A stretch of DNA of 64,000 bases from Pseudomonas songnenensis (GCF_003696315.1 NZ_RFFN01000002.1:275598-339597); one strand, 5' to 3'. Shown: positions 42,765 through 52,440, counted from the stretch's first letter. The notes: generated by a model from the sequence alone, not told the origin. Translations and numbers: made by a program.

Positions 42765-43262
42765 TTAGCGGTACTGGCGAACCACTACCGTCAGACCTTG
42801 GCCGCTCTGGCTGACATTGCTGCTGTGCCCGCTGCCGGTCTGTTCGATGAGGGCGCGATTGCTCGAGCCCTGCTGTGCGATGGCGGCGCGGTTGTCCGAG
42901 CCGAATTGTTCGATGTGGGCGTCGTTGTCGAACCCGTGCTGGCTGATCAACGCGGCATTGCCCAGGCCGATCTGCTCGATGGACGCGCTATTGGCGTAGC
43001 CGCTCTGGATGATGTAGGCCTCCAGCTCCGCACCTCTTTGCACGATGCGGCCGGCCATGTCATGGCCGGATTGCTGAACGACTGCCATCGCGCCCTGAGC
43101 GTTGACCGGGTTTTGGCCGAGCCCGGAAAGGTCCCTGCTGATGCGGGACAATTCGGCGGGGGCGAGGTCGGCAGGGGGAGCGCTGTCGGCGAAGCTGCAG
43201 GAAGCCATCAGCAGAATGACGGGTAGCAGCAGCTCATACGCAATCCGTTGCGAGCAGGTCAT
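42765..43262 (-). CDS. csgB: Minor curlin, nucleator
   Basis: The 165-aa protein nucleates curli fibres on the cell surface. A signal peptide runs to about residue 26. The mature chain holds about four to five curlin repeats (QSGYANSASIEQ, QIGLGNAALISQ, QFGSDNRAAIAQ) and ends VVVRQYR, like the positively charged end of E. coli CsgB. The start at 43262 has AGGA suitably placed; ATG 43286 lacks one. The LMASC in the signal could be read as a weak lipobox. Confidence 0.88.
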   Translation of the reverse strand: MTCSQRIAYELLLPVILLMASCSFADSAPPADLAPAELSRISRDLSGLGQNPVNAQGAMAVVQQSGHDMAGRIVQRGAELEAYIIQSGYANSASIEQIGLGNAALISQHGFDNDAHIEQFGSDNRAAIAQQGSSNRALIEQTGSGHSSNVSQSGQGLTVVVRQYR

Positions 43263-43468
43263 GGGTCCGTTCCTGATTAAGCTCATGTGTCGACATACTT
43301 GCCCCGAATCGGGACGGCGAACATCCATCCAATGATTGAAAGTGCTGCGATCTGGTGCAAAACAGGCAAGTTCGCGGCGACAGCGGCCGCGCCGGCCAGC
43401 CGCCGGCGGAACCGCCAACGACCGATCGACGGACCTTTGTCTGGTGGGATAGCAGCGCGGTATGAAAC

Positions 43469-43491
43469 CTCGTCGGCGTTGCACCGACGAG
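43469..43491 (-). terminator. Terminator after csgG
   Basis: An 8-bp stem (CTCGTCGG at 43469-43476, complement at 43484-43491, loop of 7) lies just after the csgG stop and is followed by GGTTTCAT on the minus strand. It separates csgDEFG from csgBA, suggesting two transcripts. Confidence 0.6.
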
Positions 43492-43496
43492 TTGGG

Positions 43497-44327
43497 TCAG
43501 TTCAGCTTGCTCAGGTACTTGCTCAGTTCCGGATGCTCGCTGCCGTGGCCTTCGGCTGTTTGCCAAAGGCGCCGATCGACGCCCTGAGCGATCAGGTGCG
43601 CCACGGCCGCCTCGATCGCTGAAAGCACGCAGAGCTGCGCCGGCTCGTTGGTGGTGTAGCCGGCTTCGGCTTCGAGCAGCTCCTTGAACTCGATGAACTT
43701 GTAGACGTTGGCGCTACGGCCGACAGAGAAGATCGTCTTGGTGGTCATCACGTTGGAGAGCACCCGGCCGCTGCGCACATCGATGGCGCGCAGGTTCACC
43801 GTGACCTGATCGACGCGGTACTCCTGGGACAGGCCGATACCCAGGTAGCGCGCACCCTGGCCGCCACTGCGCACGTTGGTCTCGTAGGCGACGATGGCGC
43901 CTTCCATGATGATGTTCGCCGCCAGCAGCGAAGGCAGCTCGGACTGGATATTGGGTGCAACGTCCGGCTTGGCCTGGGAGGCGCGGATGATCTTGCGTTC
44001 GGTCAGCACGTTCTGCAGGCCTTCGCGTTCGAGTACCACGAACCAGCCGCTGGCCTGCATGGCATCGACCAGCATGCTGGCCGCGCCCTGGGTCACGGCG
44101 GTGGAGAACGAGCTGGCCGGCGTCGGCTTGTACTGGCCGGTCTGGTCGCGAAAACCGTACACCGCGGCCACCAGCGGACCTTTCGGGCGTGGCAGGGCGA
44201 GCAGATCCTGATAGGTCGAAGTGCGCGGGGTCAGGGTTGGCGGGTGTTGATCGGCAGACATGGGCTCGCGTACGGCGCAACCCTGAAGTACAGCCATCAT
44301 CCCTATGGCTACGAATAGGCTTCTCAT
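43497..44327 (-). CDS. csgG: Curli secretion channel lipoprotein
   Basis: The 276-aa outer-membrane lipoprotein forms the curlin export pore. The lipobox VLQGC puts the lipidated Cys at residue 17. Family marks include FRDQTGQYKP, the FSTAVTQGA segment, and GIGLSQEYRVDQVTVNLR with RVLSNVMTTKTI of the barrel strands. ATG 44327 is preferred to the overlapping ATG at 44351 because the lipoprotein signal starts there and AAGGAG lies 11 bases upstream. Confidence 0.92.
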   Translation of the reverse strand: MRSLFVAIGMMAVLQGCAVREPMSADQHPPTLTPRTSTYQDLLALPRPKGPLVAAVYGFRDQTGQYKPTPASSFSTAVTQGAASMLVDAMQASGWFVVLEREGLQNVLTERKIIRASQAKPDVAPNIQSELPSLLAANIIMEGAIVAYETNVRSGGQGARYLGIGLSQEYRVDQVTVNLRAIDVRSGRVLSNVMTTKTIFSVGRSANVYKFIEFKELLEAEAGYTTNEPAQLCVLSAIEAAVAHLIAQGVDRRLWQTAEGHGSEHPELSKYLSKLN

Positions 44328-44347
44328 GGCCTTTGTTTCTCCTTGGG

Positions 44348-44761
44348 TCATTTGCCGATGATGATTTCGGACATTTCGCCGGTGAGCCGGTCGGTGATTT
44401 CGACGATTAGCATGCCGGCGTCGCCGTTGTAGACACGCACGAAGAAGTCGTCAGTGGTTATCGCGCCAGTCTTGCCGTCTCTGGCGTCGTTGAGCAGATC
44501 ATTCAACAGACGTGATTCGAGCTGGCTGGTGAAGCGATCCAGTGTCGACTGTTTGCCCAGCAGCGAGGAGCGATCCAGAGCGTCCGGGTCCTTCTTGCTG
44601 TTCTGGGCCTGCGCGTTGCCCAGCAGCCAGGCACCGTTGAGCGGGCTGCCGCCGAAGGATGGATTGATCGGGGTGTAGACCAGTTCAGTGGCGCTGGCGC
44701 CAGCACTGAGCAGCAGGCTGCCGAGCAGCGCGCCGAGCGTCTTGCGGGTTTGCTGTTTCAT
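44348..44761 (-). CDS. csgF: Curli assembly protein CsgF
   Basis: The 137-aa periplasmic or surface protein couples the CsgG pore to the nucleator. After a signal peptide ending near residue 24 comes the diagnostic TPINPSFGGSPLNG, which in CsgF inserts into the CsgG channel. The stop overlaps the csgG frame, and its own start overlaps the csgE stop. Confidence 0.92.
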   Translation of the reverse strand: MKQQTRKTLGALLGSLLLSAGASATELVYTPINPSFGGSPLNGAWLLGNAQAQNSKKDPDALDRSSLLGKQSTLDRFTSQLESRLLNDLLNDARDGKTGAITTDDFFVRVYNGDAGMLIVEITDRLTGEMSEIIIGK

Positions 44762-45141
44762 AACTCGTCCTTGGCCATGTCTATGTTGTCTTCGAACAGC
44801 GCTTCGATCTTGCGCCGGTTGATCTCCTCCACCACGAAGTCGGCCGCCTCGTAGGCCGGCTCCTTCATGTCCGCCACGTTGGGCTGCAGGAAGCGGCGAT
44901 ACAGCGTCTGGTTCTCGTGCTCGACCCAGACCAGAACGCCCCAGCGCGCCGAGGGCCTTTCCTTGACGGCAAGGTTGAAGTCCAGGCCGCTGATGTCGTT
45001 CAGGCGTTCGCAGAAGCGCACGTAGAATTCGTGTCCGGAGCGGGAGATGGTGTTGTTGGTGATGAAGCCCTGCAGCTCGGCTTCGTCGCCGTGGGCGCTC
45101 AGGCCCAACAGCAGCAGAAGCAGTGCGGCGGTGCGTTTCAC
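44758..45141 (-). CDS. csgE: Curli specificity factor CsgE
   Basis: This 127-aa periplasmic adaptor caps the CsgG channel and selects curlin. A signal peptide ends near residue 18. The marks ITNNTISRSGHEFY and FCERLN, then FLQPN, are typical. ATGA overlaps link it to csgD upstream and csgF downstream, so all four genes form a tight operon. Confidence 0.92.
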   Translation of the reverse strand: MKRTAALLLLLLGLSAHGDEAELQGFITNNTISRSGHEFYVRFCERLNDISGLDFNLAVKERPSARWGVLVWVEHENQTLYRRFLQPNVADMKEPAYEAADFVVEEINRRKIEALFEDNIDMAKDEL

Positions 45142-45788
45142 GACACCGCCTCGCCGACGTGGGCCAGCACCAGTGATGCCCCCTGCGCGCGATTGCTGGC
45201 GCCGAGCTTGCGCAGCGCGTTGTGCACGTGGCTCTTGATGGTGTGGATGCTCAGGTGCAGCTTTTCACCGATGGCAGCATTGGACAGGCCTTGCCCGGCA
45301 AGGGCGAGGATCTGCTTTTCCCGCAGCGTCAGTTCGTCGATCACCTGATGCGAGTTGCTGAGCTGGCGGTAGCGGCACAGCAGCGTTTCCATCAGCTGCC
45401 TGGGTAACCAGTCGCCGCCCGCCAGCATGGCCTGGACCCCACGCACGAAGATGTTGCGTGGGGTTGCGCGGTAGAACACGCCGCGGATCCATGGGTGCGT
45501 TTCGACCAATCGCCGCGCCTGCTCCGGCTGGGCATTGATCAGCGCTACCGGGGCGTCGCCGATCTGCCGCAGCAGATGGATGCATTCGTCGCGGTCGAAG
45601 CTGGCGATGTCGAGCAGGATCAATGCCGCGTCCGCCTGCTCCGGTCGCGGTGCGGTCATATGGACGAGGGTGCAGTCGGGGCCGTCATGCAGATGCTGGC
45701 GCAGCGTGCTGTGGAGAAGCCTGCTGGCGGAAAGCAGCATCACGCGAGGATGGGTGGGCTGGAAAGCCGACACAGCTTGATCGTTCAT
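45138..45788 (-). CDS. csgD: LuxR-type regulator, CsgD-like
   Basis: The 216-aa product has an N-terminal receiver-like domain (ALILLDIASFD) without a standard phosphorylation site, and a C-terminal LuxR helix-turn-helix (LTLREKQILALAGQGLSNAAIGEKL, then HTIKSHVHNALRKLGASNR). It is the likely activator of the curli genes, by position and family. ATG 45788 has AAAGGA 7 bases upstream; ATG 45794 is too close. Confidence 0.85.
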   Translation of the reverse strand: MNDQAVSAFQPTHPRVMLLSASRLLHSTLRQHLHDGPDCTLVHMTAPRPEQADAALILLDIASFDRDECIHLLRQIGDAPVALINAQPEQARRLVETHPWIRGVFYRATPRNIFVRGVQAMLAGGDWLPRQLMETLLCRYRQLSNSHQVIDELTLREKQILALAGQGLSNAAIGEKLHLSIHTIKSHVHNALRKLGASNRAQGASLVLAHVGEAVS

Positions 45789-46035
45789 TCGCATGTCCTT
45801 TGCTGAATGTGGGTGGGAATCCGTAATTTCCCGTACTCGTCAGTGGTGCGTTACGGAGCGCACTTGAAAGTAGTTCAGCTATGCGACAAAAAAAAGTCAA
45901 AAGTTGAAATAGGTGTCAGATTGCCGACGAAGCGTGATTGGAAAGTTCTGCTGGTAGCGCTTCAGCGTTGGCCCTAGAGTCGGGCTTCTGAACGGAAGCC
46001 GCTCATGCGGCCTGATGGACTAAGGAGATTGGCAA

Positions 46036-46671
46036 ATGGGTGATCCGCTCTTCTGGCTGGTGTTCCTTTCGGCTGCGCTGGCACTGAATCTGTCGCCCGG
46101 GCCGGATCTGCTCTACGTGATTTCGCGCACCCTGAGTGGCGGCCGCCGCATCGGCATCATTTCCGCCTGTGGCGTATGCAGCGGTGCGCTGGTGCACGTG
46201 GCGTTCGCCGCGCTGGGCATCTCGGCCATCCTCGCCACTTCGGCGCTCGCGTTTACGGTGGTCAAGTACGTCGGTGCCGCCTACCTGCTGTATCTCGGCT
46301 ATCAGGCACTGCGCTCGGCCGGGAGCGGAGCGTCGTTGGCCTTGCAAGCCGCGCCACGTACCTCGGCCTGGAAAGCCTATCGTCAGGGTGTGCTGGTCGA
46401 TTTGCTGAATCCCAAGGCCGCCATTTTCTTCATGGCATTCCTGCCGCAGTTCGTTCGCCCCGAGCATGGTGCGGTACCGCTGCAATTGCTGGTACTTGGC
46501 GTGCTGGTGGTCGTGGTGGCGATCATTGTCGAAAGCGCGCTGGTTTTGCTGGCGGCCCGGGCCTCGCAGACGCTGCGCAACAATCCGGCCGTCAGCCAGT
46601 GGCTCGACCGGGCGCTGGGCTCGGTGCTCATCGCCCTCGGCATCCGGCTGGGCTTGAGCGAGCGCATCTGA
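46036..46671 (+). CDS. LysE/RhtB-family amino acid exporter
   Basis: The 211-aa protein has six predicted membrane helices and the family's LNLSPGPDLLYV motif in the first, then VKYVGAAYLLYLGYQAL and LLNPKAAIFFMAFLPQF. It exports an amino acid such as a homoserine lactone or threonine; the substrate is unknown. AAGGAG lies 10 bases upstream. The next genes are unrelated in function. Confidence 0.88.
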   Translation: MGDPLFWLVFLSAALALNLSPGPDLLYVISRTLSGGRRIGIISACGVCSGALVHVAFAALGISAILATSALAFTVVKYVGAAYLLYLGYQALRSAGSGASLALQAAPRTSAWKAYRQGVLVDLLNPKAAIFFMAFLPQFVRPEHGAVPLQLLVLGVLVVVVAIIVESALVLLAARASQTLRNNPAVSQWLDRALGSVLIALGIRLGLSERI

Positions 46672-46746
46672 AGGGAATTTGATCCGCTCTGCGCGGCTCT
46701 CAACAGGAGAGGGCCGGCAACCGGCCGTCCATGATGGGAGCTGCGT

Positions 46747-47202
46747 ATGTCACAGCAGAGCAAGAACACCTCGGCCAGCCTGATCCCCTGTCTTCGCTAT
46801 CGCGACGTGGACAAGGCCATCGATTGGCTGTGTCACGCCTTTGGTTTCGAGTGCCAGCGCCTGTACCGCGACGAACAGGTCGGCATCACCCACGCACAGC
46901 TGGCTTTCGGCAACGGCATGCTGATGGTCGGGCCGGTGGTGGATTCCGCGTACGGCCAGCAGCTGCGCCAGCCCGACGAGATTGGCGGCGCATCGACCCA
47001 GGGCATCTACGTGATCGTCAACAGCGCCGATGCGCTCTACGCCCAGGCCAAGGCGGCCGGTGCGCAGATCGTCGTCGAGCTCAAGGATGAGGACTACGGC
47101 GGTCGCGGCTTCACCTGCCGGGACCTCGAAGGGCATCTGTGGAGCTTCGGCACCTACGACCCCTGGGCCGACGAGGCCGCCGGGACGGTCGCTCAGGCCT
47201 GA
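46747..47202 (+). CDS. VOC family protein (PhnB/glyoxalase-like)
   Basis: This 151-aa protein has the PhnB-type vicinal oxygen chelate fold, with SLIPCLRYRDVDKAIDWL at the start, the HAQLAFGNGMLMVG hairpin, and RDLEGHLWSFGTYDPW at the end. It lies 75 bases after the exporter; a GGCCGG/CCGGCC hairpin (46712-46726) lies between. The function is unknown. Confidence 0.8.
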   Translation: MSQQSKNTSASLIPCLRYRDVDKAIDWLCHAFGFECQRLYRDEQVGITHAQLAFGNGMLMVGPVVDSAYGQQLRQPDEIGGASTQGIYVIVNSADALYAQAKAAGAQIVVELKDEDYGGRGFTCRDLEGHLWSFGTYDPWADEAAGTVAQA

Positions 47203-47282
47203 GCGCGCCGACCACCGGGGGGAATGATCTCGCCGTTGTCGCTGTCACCTTAACTACGACAGCAGACTGCGGAGGAACGGCG

Positions 47283-48257
47283 ATGGCCCACGGAAATCTC
47301 TACGGCGCCCTGGTGGTACTCACCGGCGCGTCCAGTGGCATCGGTCGCGCCGCTGCCCAGGCGTTTGCCCGCCAGGGCGCGCGACTGGTGCTTGCTGCGC
47401 GCGACGTCGAAGCGCTGACGGAAACCGCCGAAGAGTGCCGGGCGCTCGGTGGCGAAGTCCTGGTAGTAGCCACCGACGTCACCCATAGCGACGAGGTCGA
47501 AGCGCTGGCCAGCGCCGCGGCGGAGTTTGGTCAGGGGCGTATCGATGTGTGGATCAACAATGCCGGTATCGGCGCGGTCGGCGCGTTCGACGAGACGCCA
47601 CTGGATGCCCATGAACAGGTGGTGCAGACCGATTTGCTCGGCTATCTGCGCGGCGCCCATGTGGTGCTGCCGTATTTCAAGCAGCAAAAGAGCGGAGTGC
47701 TGATCAATACGCTGTCGGTCGGCAGCTGGGTAGCGCAGCCGTTCGCGGCAGCCTATTCGGCCAGCAAGTTCGGCCTGCGCGGCCTGTCCCAGGCGCTGCG
47801 CGGCGAACTGGGCGCCTGGCCGGGGATTCATATCTGCGATGTGTATCCCGGCATTGTCGATACCCCCGGCTTTCGCGACGGCGGCAACTACGCCGGACGC
47901 TCGTTGCAGCCGCCGCCACCGCTGCTCGATCCACGTCAGGTGGCCGATGCCATGGTCAGTCTGGCCCTGCATCCGCGTCACACCACGTCGGTCGGTGCGA
48001 CTGCCACAGTGCTGCGCCTGGCGCATTTCCTCACCCCGGGCTTCGATCGTATCAATGGACTGCTGACCGGTTTCGCACTTGGCCGCGCGCAGCGAGTGGC
48101 GCCTTCGTCAGGCAACCTCTTTCATCCGCCGCTGGGCCAGCGGCGCATCGATGGCGGCTGGCGCTCGTCGCCGGATGATGACAAGCGCTGGCTGTTGATC
48201 GGTGGAGTGGCTGCCGGATTGATCGGCCTTGGTGTGTGCCTGGCGCGGCGGCGCTGA
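47283..48257 (+). CDS. Short-chain dehydrogenase with C-terminal membrane helix
   Basis: The 324-aa SDR has the cofactor loop TGASSGIGRAA, the NNAG strand, catalytic Ser in NTLSVGS and the YSASKFG motif. It is longer than classical SDRs: a C-terminal helix LLIGGVAAGLIGLGVCLA followed by RRR should anchor it in the membrane. Relatives act on lipid or steroid-like substrates. GGAGGAA precedes the ATG. Its stop codon lies inside a hairpin shared with the convergent metR. Confidence 0.83.
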   Translation: MAHGNLYGALVVLTGASSGIGRAAAQAFARQGARLVLAARDVEALTETAEECRALGGEVLVVATDVTHSDEVEALASAAAEFGQGRIDVWINNAGIGAVGAFDETPLDAHEQVVQTDLLGYLRGAHVVLPYFKQQKSGVLINTLSVGSWVAQPFAAAYSASKFGLRGLSQALRGELGAWPGIHICDVYPGIVDTPGFRDGGNYAGRSLQPPPPLLDPRQVADAMVSLALHPRHTTSVGATATVLRLAHFLTPGFDRINGLLTGFALGRAQRVAPSSGNLFHPPLGQRRIDGGWRSSPDDDKRWLLIGGVAAGLIGLGVCLARRR

Positions 48258-48271
48258 GCGGCTGTCAGCGC
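48251..48271. terminator. Hairpin that includes both convergent stop codons
   Basis: GCGCTGA (48251-48257) and TCAGCGC (48265-48271) form a perfect 7-bp stem with a 7-base loop. The two TGA stops of the converging SDR and metR genes form the inner stem ends. It has no T run and may be a minimal bidirectional terminator. Confidence 0.4.
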
Positions 48272-49191
48272 ACCTTCGGCGCGGCACTGACGCCTTCGAG
48301 CGTGGCGAAGGAGGTGTCCTTGGCGGTAAGCAGGAAGTCGCGCATGAAGGGTGAATCGAGCATGTCGGCGCGGATGCCCGCATAAAGCGTGGCGAACAGC
48401 CCTTTGTCGCCCAGCCGTTTGGCGGTGACGTAGCCCCGCGAGCTGTACTCGTGCAGCGCCCAGTTCGGCAGCGAACAGACACCGCGTCCCGAGGCCACCA
48501 GCTGCATCATCATCACCGTGAGTTCCGAGGTGCGTACCTGCGCCGGTTCGATATCGGCCGGTTCGAGGAAGCGGGTGAAGATATCCAGGCGGTCACGCTC
48601 GATGGGGTAGGTGATCAGCGTTTCGCTGGCCAGGTCTTCCGGGCGGATGTACGGCCGCGTGGCCAGTGCATGCTGGTTCGCCACCGCCAGCAGCGCCTCG
48701 TAGGTGAACAGTGGCACGTAGGTGATGCCGGGCAGCTCCAGCGGATCGGAGGTGACCACCAGATCCAGATCGCCACGCGCCAGGGCCGGCAACGGGGCGA
48801 AGGAGAAGCCCGAAGCCAGATCCAGTTCGACTTCGGGCCAGGCATCGCGGAACTGGTCGATGGTTGGCATCAACCACTGGAAGCAGCTGTGGCACTCGAT
48901 GGCCATGTGCAGGCGGCCGGCGGTGCCGCCGGCCAGGCGGGCGAGGTCACGCTCGGCACTGCGCAGTTGCGGCAGCATCAGATCCGCCAGTTGCAGCAGG
49001 CGCAGGCCGGCACTGGTGAAACGCACCGGGCGGGTCTTGCGCACGAACAGCTGCAGGCCGAGGCGTTCTTCCAGTTCCTTGAATTGATGGGAAAGCGCCG
49101 ACTGCGTCAGGTGCAGGCGCTCGGCGGCTTCGACGAGACTGTCGGTTTCCCGAAGTGCATGAAGCGTCTTCAGGTGACGAATTTCCAGCAT
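48265..49191 (-). CDS. metR: Methionine regulator MetR (LysR family)
   Basis: The 308-aa LysR protein has the MetR-type N-terminus MLEIRHLKTLHALRETDSL and effector marks IECHSCFQWLMP and TSELTVMMMQLVASGRGVC. MetR activates metE and related genes with homocysteine as co-effector. The metE gene lies 0.9 kb away on the opposite strand, with exoD between, and has a MetR-like site upstream. Confidence 0.9.
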   Translation of the reverse strand: MLEIRHLKTLHALRETDSLVEAAERLHLTQSALSHQFKELEERLGLQLFVRKTRPVRFTSAGLRLLQLADLMLPQLRSAERDLARLAGGTAGRLHMAIECHSCFQWLMPTIDQFRDAWPEVELDLASGFSFAPLPALARGDLDLVVTSDPLELPGITYVPLFTYEALLAVANQHALATRPYIRPEDLASETLITYPIERDRLDIFTRFLEPADIEPAQVRTSELTVMMMQLVASGRGVCSLPNWALHEYSSRGYVTAKRLGDKGLFATLYAGIRADMLDSPFMRDFLLTAKDTSFATLEGVSAAPKVR

Positions 49192-49347
49192 GTCGAACTA
49201 CCTTGCGAAGCGGGAGCATGGTGCCGCTGAAAGGCAGGCGCGGCGTCCCGGAAATGGATATGCAAATGAGCGATGCTCATCCGCCGCAAGTGTCTCTTAG
49301 CATTCGGATGCTGTCGAGTCGCCGCTATGCGTTGGGGCTGGGCACCA

Positions 49348-49938
49348 TCAGAACCAGAGCCGCGAAACCATGTAGGCCAGGCCAAAGAAGAACAGCAGCG
49401 CGGCAACGATCATCGCGCCGTCGCGGGCCATCATGCCCAGCCCCAGCACGCTCAACGCCGCGCCGGCAGTGGAGTTGCCGAACGGGATCAGCTCCAGCGG
49501 CGGCATGGTGGCCGCGATTGCCAGGCACAGCACGGCATTCAGCCGATTCGCCAGGCCGTTGGTAAGGAAGGTCAGCCGCCGCTTGAGCAGCCGGTCGACG
49601 AAGCCGGCAATGCGATGCAGGAAGGCTATGGCCTTGTCGTACTTGCTGCGCGAGGCGCTACGGCGCAACAGCCATTTGGGCAGCCAGAAGTGCTTGCGGC
49701 CGATCAGCAGCTGAAGCGCGATCAACGAAACCATCACCGCGAACACGCTGGGCAATCCCGGAATGCCCGACAGCGGCGAGAACACCAGCAGGCCTGGCAC
49801 CAGCAACAGGGCACCGAAGCTGCGCTCATCGGTGGCCTGCAGCATGCACTCGATGGATACCGGCTGGTCGGCTTCGCCGGCCTGTTCGAGACGCTGCAGC
49901 AGGCTTTCGAGGTTCTGCGGTGGCTGATCCGGGTTCAT
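49348..49938 (-). CDS. ExoD-family membrane protein
   Basis: The 196-aa inner-membrane protein belongs to the ExoD family, first linked to exopolysaccharide synthesis in rhizobia. The marks are FGALLLVPGLLVFSPLSGIPG and RRLTFLTNGLANRL, and there are four to five hydrophobic helices. ATG 49938 follows AGG by 7 bases; GTG 49944 is in frame. It lies between metR and metE. Confidence 0.82.
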   Translation of the reverse strand: MNPDQPPQNLESLLQRLEQAGEADQPVSIECMLQATDERSFGALLLVPGLLVFSPLSGIPGLPSVFAVMVSLIALQLLIGRKHFWLPKWLLRRSASRSKYDKAIAFLHRIAGFVDRLLKRRLTFLTNGLANRLNAVLCLAIAATMPPLELIPFGNSTAGAALSVLGLGMMARDGAMIVAALLFFFGLAYMVSRLWF

Positions 49939-50029
49939 GAACACGCCTGGTAGGAGGAGGTTTCTTTTAGAGCCCCGAGGCGTCGAAATGCTCCTGCATG
50001 AATATTTCTATATTTCAAATGTAATTACG

Positions 50030-50042
50030 TGAGTTTGTTTCA
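50030..50042. promoter_or_regulatory. metE: Candidate MetR binding site upstream of metE
   Basis: TGAGTTTGTTTCA matches the MetR consensus TGAA-N5-TTCA with one change and is part of the wider palindrome GTGA-N7-TCAC. It lies 58 bases before metE. A looser TGAA-N11-TTCA at 49999-50017 may be a second weak site. Confidence 0.5.
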
Positions 50043-50099
50043 CGCAGTCATGGCGCGGACAATCAGCCCATTCATGCAGAACGACATTTGGAGTGAGAA

Positions 50100-52400
50100 A
50101 TGGCTGTAGCGCACAACCTCGGTTTTCCACGCATTGGTGCGGACCGCGAGCTGAAGAAAGCCCTGGAGGCATATTGGAAGGGCGAGCTGGACGAGCAGGG
50201 GTTGCGCCTGGTTGGTCGTCAGCTGCGTGCACAACACTGGCAAGCCCAGGCCGATGCCGGCATCCAGCTGCTGCCGGTAGGCGACTTCGCCTGGTATGAC
50301 CAGGTTCTTACGCACTCGCTGATGTTCGGCGTGGTGCCGCAGCGCTTCCGCCCGGCCGATGGCCAACCGACGCTGGACACGCTGTTCGCCATGGCCCGTG
50401 GCGTGACGCACAGCTGCTGCGGTGGCGGCCAGGCCCAGGAGATGACCAAGTGGTTCGATACCAACTATCACTACCTGGTGCCGGAGTTCAGCGCCGATCA
50501 GCAGTTCCAGCTGTCCTGGTCGCAACTGTTCGAGGAAGTCGAAGAAGCGCTGGCGCTCGGCCATGCGGTCAAGCCGGTGCTGATCGGCCCGCTGACCTAC
50601 CTGTGGCTGGGCAAAGCCAAGGGCGAGGCGTTCGACAAGCTCGAGCTGCTCGAACGACTCTTGCCGGTCTACGGCGAGGTGCTCGACCGTCTGGCGGCGC
50701 AGGGCATCGAGTGGGTGCAGATCGACGAGCCGATCCTCGCCCTCGACCTGCCGCAGGATTGGAAGAATGCCTTCGAGCGCGCCTACAACCTGCTGCAGCG
50801 CGCCCCGCTGAAGAAGCTGGTCGCCACCTACTTTGGCGGACTGGAGGATAACCTCAGCCTGGCGGCGGCGCTGCCGGTGGACGGCCTGCATATCGATCTG
50901 GTGCGTGCGCCGGAGCAGTACCCGCTGATTCTCGACTGGTTGCCGACCTACAAGGTGCTGTCGTTGGGGTTGGTCAATGGGCGCAACGTCTGGCGCTGCG
51001 ACCTGGAGAAGGCCCTGGAGGTGGCGCGGCATGCCGCCGAGCGGCTGGGTGACCGCCTCTGGCTGGCGCCGTCCTGCTCCCTGCTGCACAGCCCGGTGGA
51101 CCTTGAGCGCGAGGACCGGCTCGATCATGAACTGAAAGGCTGGTTGGCCTTTGCCGTACAGAAATGCGCCGAAGTGGCGACCCTGGCCCGAGCCATCAAC
51201 GAGCCGACGAACGAGGATGTCGCGGTCGAGCTGGCGCGCAGCCGTGCGGTGCAGGCGGCACGTCAGCACTCGCCACGCATCCACAAGCCGCAGGTCCAGG
51301 CACGCCTGAATGCCATCCAGCCACAAGACAGCCAGCGTACCTCGGTGTTCGCTGCGCGCATCGAACACCAGCGCGCGCGGCTCGACCTGCCGGCGTTCCC
51401 CACCACGACCATCGGCTCGTTCCCGCAGACGCCGGCTATCCGTCTGGCGCGGCAAGCCTACAAGCAGGGCCGGTTGCCGCTCGGTGATTACACCGAGGCG
51501 ATGCAGGCCGAGATCCGCCATGCGGTGGCGGTGCAGGAGCAGATCGGCCTGGACGTGCTGGTGCATGGCGAAGCGGAGCGCAACGACATGGTCGAGTACT
51601 TCGCCGAGCAGCTCGATGGCTATGCCTTTACCCGGTTCGGCTGGGTACAGAGTTACGGCTCGCGCTGCGTGAAACCGGCGGTGATCTACGGCGACCTCAG
51701 CCGTCCGCAGCCGATGACCGTCGACTGGATTCGCTACGCCCAGCAGCAGACCGACCGGGTGATGAAGGGCATGCTCACCGGCCCGGTGACCATGCTGATG
51801 TGGTCGTTCGCTCGTGAGGACGTGTCGCGGGAGGTTCAGGCACGGCAGCTGGCGCTGGCGATCCGCGACGAGGTGTGCGATCTGGAAGCCGCCGGCATCC
51901 GCATCATCCAGATCGACGAGGCGGCGTTCCGCGAGGGCTTGCCGTTGCGTCGCGCGCAGTGGCAGCACTATCTGGACTGGGCGGTCGAGGCGTTCCGTCT
52001 GTGTGCCAGCGGCGTGCGCGACGAGACGCAGATCCACACGCACATGTGCTACAGCGAGTTCAACGACGTCATCGAGTCCATCGCGGCGATGGATGCCGAT
52101 GTCATCACCATCGAGACCTCGCGCTCGCAGATGGAGCTGCTCGAAGCCTTCCGCGCCTTCGACTATCCCAATGACATCGGCCCGGGGGTCTACGACATCC
52201 ACTCGCCACGCGTTCCGGATACTGCCGAAATGGTGCAGCTGCTGGAGAAGGCCGCCGAGCGCATCCCGGCCGAGCGGCTCTGGGTCAATCCGGATTGCGG
52301 GCTGAAGACCCGCGCCTGGCCGGAGACCGAAGCGGCGCTGGTGAACATGGTGGCGGCTGCCCGTCAGCTGCGTGCCTCGCGCAACGCCAAGGTCGCCTGA
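50100..52400 (+). CDS. metE: Cobalamin-independent methionine synthase
   Basis: The 766-aa enzyme transfers the methyl group from methyltetrahydropteroyl-triglutamate to homocysteine without vitamin B12. The N-terminal half starts [22 protein letters not shown]; the C-terminal catalytic half has [26 protein letters not shown], and zinc ligands in HTHMCYSEF near residue 645 and NPDCGLKTR near 732. GGAG lies upstream of the ATG. MetR is encoded nearby. Confidence 0.96.
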   Translation: MAVAHNLGFPRIGADRELKKALEAYWKGELDEQGLRLVGRQLRAQHWQAQADAGIQLLPVGDFAWYDQVLTHSLMFGVVPQRFRPADGQPTLDTLFAMARGVTHSCCGGGQAQEMTKWFDTNYHYLVPEFSADQQFQLSWSQLFEEVEEALALGHAVKPVLIGPLTYLWLGKAKGEAFDKLELLERLLPVYGEVLDRLAAQGIEWVQIDEPILALDLPQDWKNAFERAYNLLQRAPLKKLVATYFGGLEDNLSLAAALPVDGLHIDLVRAPEQYPLILDWLPTYKVLSLGLVNGRNVWRCDLEKALEVARHAAERLGDRLWLAPSCSLLHSPVDLEREDRLDHELKGWLAFAVQKCAEVATLARAINEPTNEDVAVELARSRAVQAARQHSPRIHKPQVQARLNAIQPQDSQRTSVFAARIEHQRARLDLPAFPTTTIGSFPQTPAIRLARQAYKQGRLPLGDYTEAMQAEIRHAVAVQEQIGLDVLVHGEAERNDMVEYFAEQLDGYAFTRFGWVQSYGSRCVKPAVIYGDLSRPQPMTVDWIRYAQQQTDRVMKGMLTGPVTMLMWSFAREDVSREVQARQLALAIRDEVCDLEAAGIRIIQIDEAAFREGLPLRRAQWQHYLDWAVEAFRLCASGVRDETQIHTHMCYSEFNDVIESIAAMDADVITIETSRSQMELLEAFRAFDYPNDIGPGVYDIHSPRVPDTAEMVQLLEKAAERIPAERLWVNPDCGLKTRAWPETEAALVNMVAAARQLRASRNAKVA

Positions 52401-52410
52401 GGTCGACGCG

Positions 52411-52440
52411 GGCGCAGCGCTCCAGTGCGGGCGCTGCGCC
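52411..52440. terminator. Terminator between metE and glpD
   Basis: A perfect 10-bp stem, GGCGCAGCGC at 52411-52420 and GCGCTGCGCC at 52431-52440, with a 10-base loop lies between two converging genes, 10 bases after the metE stop and 8 after that of glpD. Confidence 0.65.

Noticed and set aside
46712-46726. GGCCGG/CCGGCC hairpin as a terminator of the LysE gene
   Set aside because: The stem is only 6 bp with a 3-base loop and no T run, and such repeats are common in GC-rich DNA.
50040-52202. Long minus-strand frame opposite metE (720 codons)
   Set aside because: metE is unmistakable on the plus strand; the opposite frame is an effect of high GC content at third positions.
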